Assembly (NCBI GenBank): GCA_007127935.1
Contig: SKYL01000188.1
Location: 1 to 5,741 of the forward strand
DNA length: 5,741 nucleotides
Origin: Halorhodospira sp.
GTDB taxonomy: Bacteria; Pseudomonadota; Gammaproteobacteria; Nitrococcales; Halorhodospiraceae
Reading direction: 5' to 3'
In this document: piece after piece, positions 4,331-5,741 of the stretch
Layout of the letters: every line of letters starts with the position of its first letter
How positions within the stretch are numbered: the first letter of the stretch is position 1
Notes under the pieces: model-generated
What the model saw: only the letters and a program-made list of their open reading frames with translations
What the model was told of the DNA's origin: nothing
Databases searched by the model: none
Program-made: the position numbers and the translations under genes

Positions 4331-5741
4331 GTGGCCGGCCCTTGCAGCATTCCGATGCCCACCGATGAAGAACAGCGTCTTGCCGCCCTCTATCGTTGCG
4401 AAGTCCTCGATACCCCTCCCGAAGAGGCCTTCGATCGGGTGACCCGGCTCGCCTGCCGGGCCTTCGACGTACCGGTGGCCCTCGTTTCGTTGGTGGACAG
4501 GCACCGGCAGTGGTTCAAGTCGGCCCAGGGCGTCGATGTGCCCGAGACCGACCGCGAGATCGCCTTCTGCGCCCACGGCATCTGCCAAGAGGGGCTGTTC
4601 ATCGTCAACGACGCCCGCAAGGACCCCCGCTTCCGGAACAATCCGATGGTGGTCAACCCGCCGTACGTCCGCTTCTACGCCGGCGTGCCGCTGACGGTGG
4701 AGGGCAAATACCGCGTCGGCATGCTCTGCATCAAGGATTACCGCCCCCGGAAGCTCACCGAAGAAGACCTGGAGATGCTGCGCGATCTGGGCCAGACGGT
4801 CATCGACAGTCTGGAGCGGCGCCGGGCGCAGATTGCTGTGGAGGCCGGGGCTCGGGAACTGGAGCGGGAGCACCAAGAGTTGCGGCTTTTGGCCGCCGCC
4901 TTCGAGACCAGCCAGGCGACGCTGATCACCGACGCCACCGGGGTCATCCGGCGGGTCAACCCGGCCTTCACCCGGATCACCGGCTTTACGCCGGAGGATG
5001 TCATCGGCAAGACACCCGGCGTACTCTCCTCGGGGTTGCACGGTCCTGATTTCTACCGCGATATGTGGAGGACTTTGCGAACGGCCGGATCGTGGGAGGG
5101 GGAGATCTGGAACCGGCGCAAGGACGGGATGGTGTATCCGGAGTGGGCGGCCATCGCCGCCGTGCGCAATGCCGCCGGGGAGATCGAGCACTTCGTCGCC
5201 GTCTTCCACGATATCAGCGAGCAGAAGCGCCAGGAGGAGTCGCTGCGGGAAGCGCGTCAGGAGGCGGAGCGGGCCAACCGCGTGAAGAGTGATTTTCTCG
5301 CCGCGGTCAGTCACGACCTACGCACACCGCTGAACGCCATCATCGGCTTTTCCGAACTGCTCAGCGGCACGCGACTCGACGAGACCCAGCGTTACTACGT
5401 CAAGCTCTGCCGCACCGCCGGGGAGAACCTGTTGGCGTTGATCGACACCCTGCTCGATCTCTCGCGGATCGAGGCGGGGCGGGCGGTGCTCAAACAGGAG
5501 CCGTTCGAGTTGCGGCGGTTGCTGGAGCAGCAACTCGACTTGATGCGCCTATCCGCTGAAGAGCAGGGTTTGGCGCTGGAGCTGGATGTGGACCCGGCGG
5601 TCCCCGGCTGGGTGGCGGGAGACGCCGCCCGGCTGGGGGAGGTGGTCAGTAACTTGGTGAGCAATGCCCTCAAGTTCACCGAGCGGGGCGGGGTCTACGT
5701 GCGGGTGGAGCGGAGGAAGAAGGATCAGATCTGGTTCTCCG
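4331..5741 (+). CDS. GAF-PAS sensor histidine kinase, 3' end beyond window
   Basis: A frame-2 coding region runs from 4331 off the right edge without a stop (470 codons). No membrane segment is present, so it should be cytoplasmic. Domains in order: a GAF domain (about 25-160, beginning RLAALYRCEVLDTPPEEAFD, with DREIAFCAHGI at 75-85 and YAGVPLTVEGKYRVGMLCI), a helical linker (160-187), a PAS domain (about 187-297; LITDATGVIRRVNPAFTRIT, ending FHDISEQK), a linker helix (EARQEAERANRVKSDF), the HisKA dimerisation domain with the phospho-accepting His328 in SHDLRTPLN, and the start of the HATPase_c domain with the N box NLVSNALKF at 441-449. The G boxes lie past the edge, as would any receiver or Hpt domain. 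The GTG at 4331 is preferred because GGAGAG lies 7 nt upstream; an ATG at 4355 in the same frame has no Shine-Dalgarno and would lose 8 residues. The gene is divergent from the Crp-like gene and may be the signal-input kinase of the locus. Confidence 0.95.
   Translation, partial: MAGPCSIPMPTDEEQRLAALYRCEVLDTPPEEAFDRVTRLACRAFDVPVALVSLVDRHRQWFKSAQGVDVPETDREIAFCAHGICQEGLFIVNDARKDPRFRNNPMVVNPPYVRFYAGVPLTVEGKYRVGMLCIKDYRPRKLTEEDLEMLRDLGQTVIDSLERRRAQIAVEAGARELEREHQELRLLAAAFETSQATLITDATGVIRRVNPAFTRITGFTPEDVIGKTPGVLSSGLHGPDFYRDMWRTLRTAGSWEGEIWNRRKDGMVYPEWAAIAAVRNAAGEIEHFVAVFHDISEQKRQEESLREARQEAERANRVKSDFLAAVSHDLRTPLNAIIGFSELLSGTRLDETQRYYVKLCRTAGENLLALIDTLLDLSRIEAGRAVLKQEPFELRRLLEQQLDLMRLSAEEQGLALELDVDPAVPGWVAGDAARLGEVVSNLVSNALKFTERGGVYVRVERRKKDQIWFS

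Noticed and set aside
4141..4350. N-terminal extension of the Crp-like regulator as real protein
   Set aside because: The translated stretch has no similarity I can recognise, lies upstream of a strong GGGAGG site and includes the putative promoter.
4396..5049. Plus-strand open frame of 217 codons within the kinase in another frame
   Set aside because: It is rich in Arg, Gly and Pro and overlaps the kinase frame, which carries all the conserved motifs.
4307..5314. Minus-strand open frame of 335 codons opposite the kinase
   Set aside because: The plus-strand frame has GAF, PAS and HisKA motifs without interruption. The antisense translation has no recognisable domain; its length is a by-product of GC-rich codon use.

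Overview
The window comes from a bacterial chromosome with GC-rich codon use. The gene families fit Pseudomonadota, probably a gammaproteobacterium; that placement is an inference from protein style (oligopeptidase B, a proteobacterial-type Crp/Fnr regulator, a CheB-CheR-PAS fusion). No rRNA, tRNA, mobile element or CRISPR array is visible. The window is almost entirely protein-coding, and most of it encodes a signal-transduction locus.

Layout. (1) Positions 1-170, plus strand: the C-terminal end of an oligopeptidase B (S9A serine peptidase) that enters from the left. (2) Positions 167-4140, minus strand: three tightly packed genes, read right to left. They are a Crp/Fnr-type transcription regulator (about 4140-3358), a small PAS-domain protein (3377-2760, overlapping the regulator by 20 bp) and a large CheB methylesterase-CheR methyltransferase-PAS fusion (2743-167, 16 nt after the PAS gene). 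The fusion's stop codon overlaps that of the convergent oligopeptidase by 4 bp. (3) Positions 4141-4330: a divergent intergenic region with a plausible promoter for the minus-strand operon and an 8-bp inverted repeat over the start region of the plus-strand gene. (4) From 4331 to the right edge, plus strand: a GAF-PAS-histidine kinase, cut off by the window inside its ATPase domain.

Working together (inference). The divergent kinase can autophosphorylate but has no response regulator in view. The CheB-CheR fusion has intact catalytic motifs for both protein-glutamate methylation and demethylation, but it has neither a receiver domain nor a fused kinase. The small PAS protein carries a coiled coil followed by one PAS domain. 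The Crp-like regulator lacks recognisable cAMP-pocket and iron-sulfur-ligand motifs. No chemoreceptor, CheA or CheW lies in the window, so this looks like a sensory or regulatory module rather than a standard chemotaxis operon. What it senses and controls cannot be read from the sequence.

Start codons need care. The downstream genes of the minus operon have open frames that extend upstream of the better-supported starts. The regulator appears to start at a CTG with a strong Shine-Dalgarno; a longer call would run antisense into the kinase gene.
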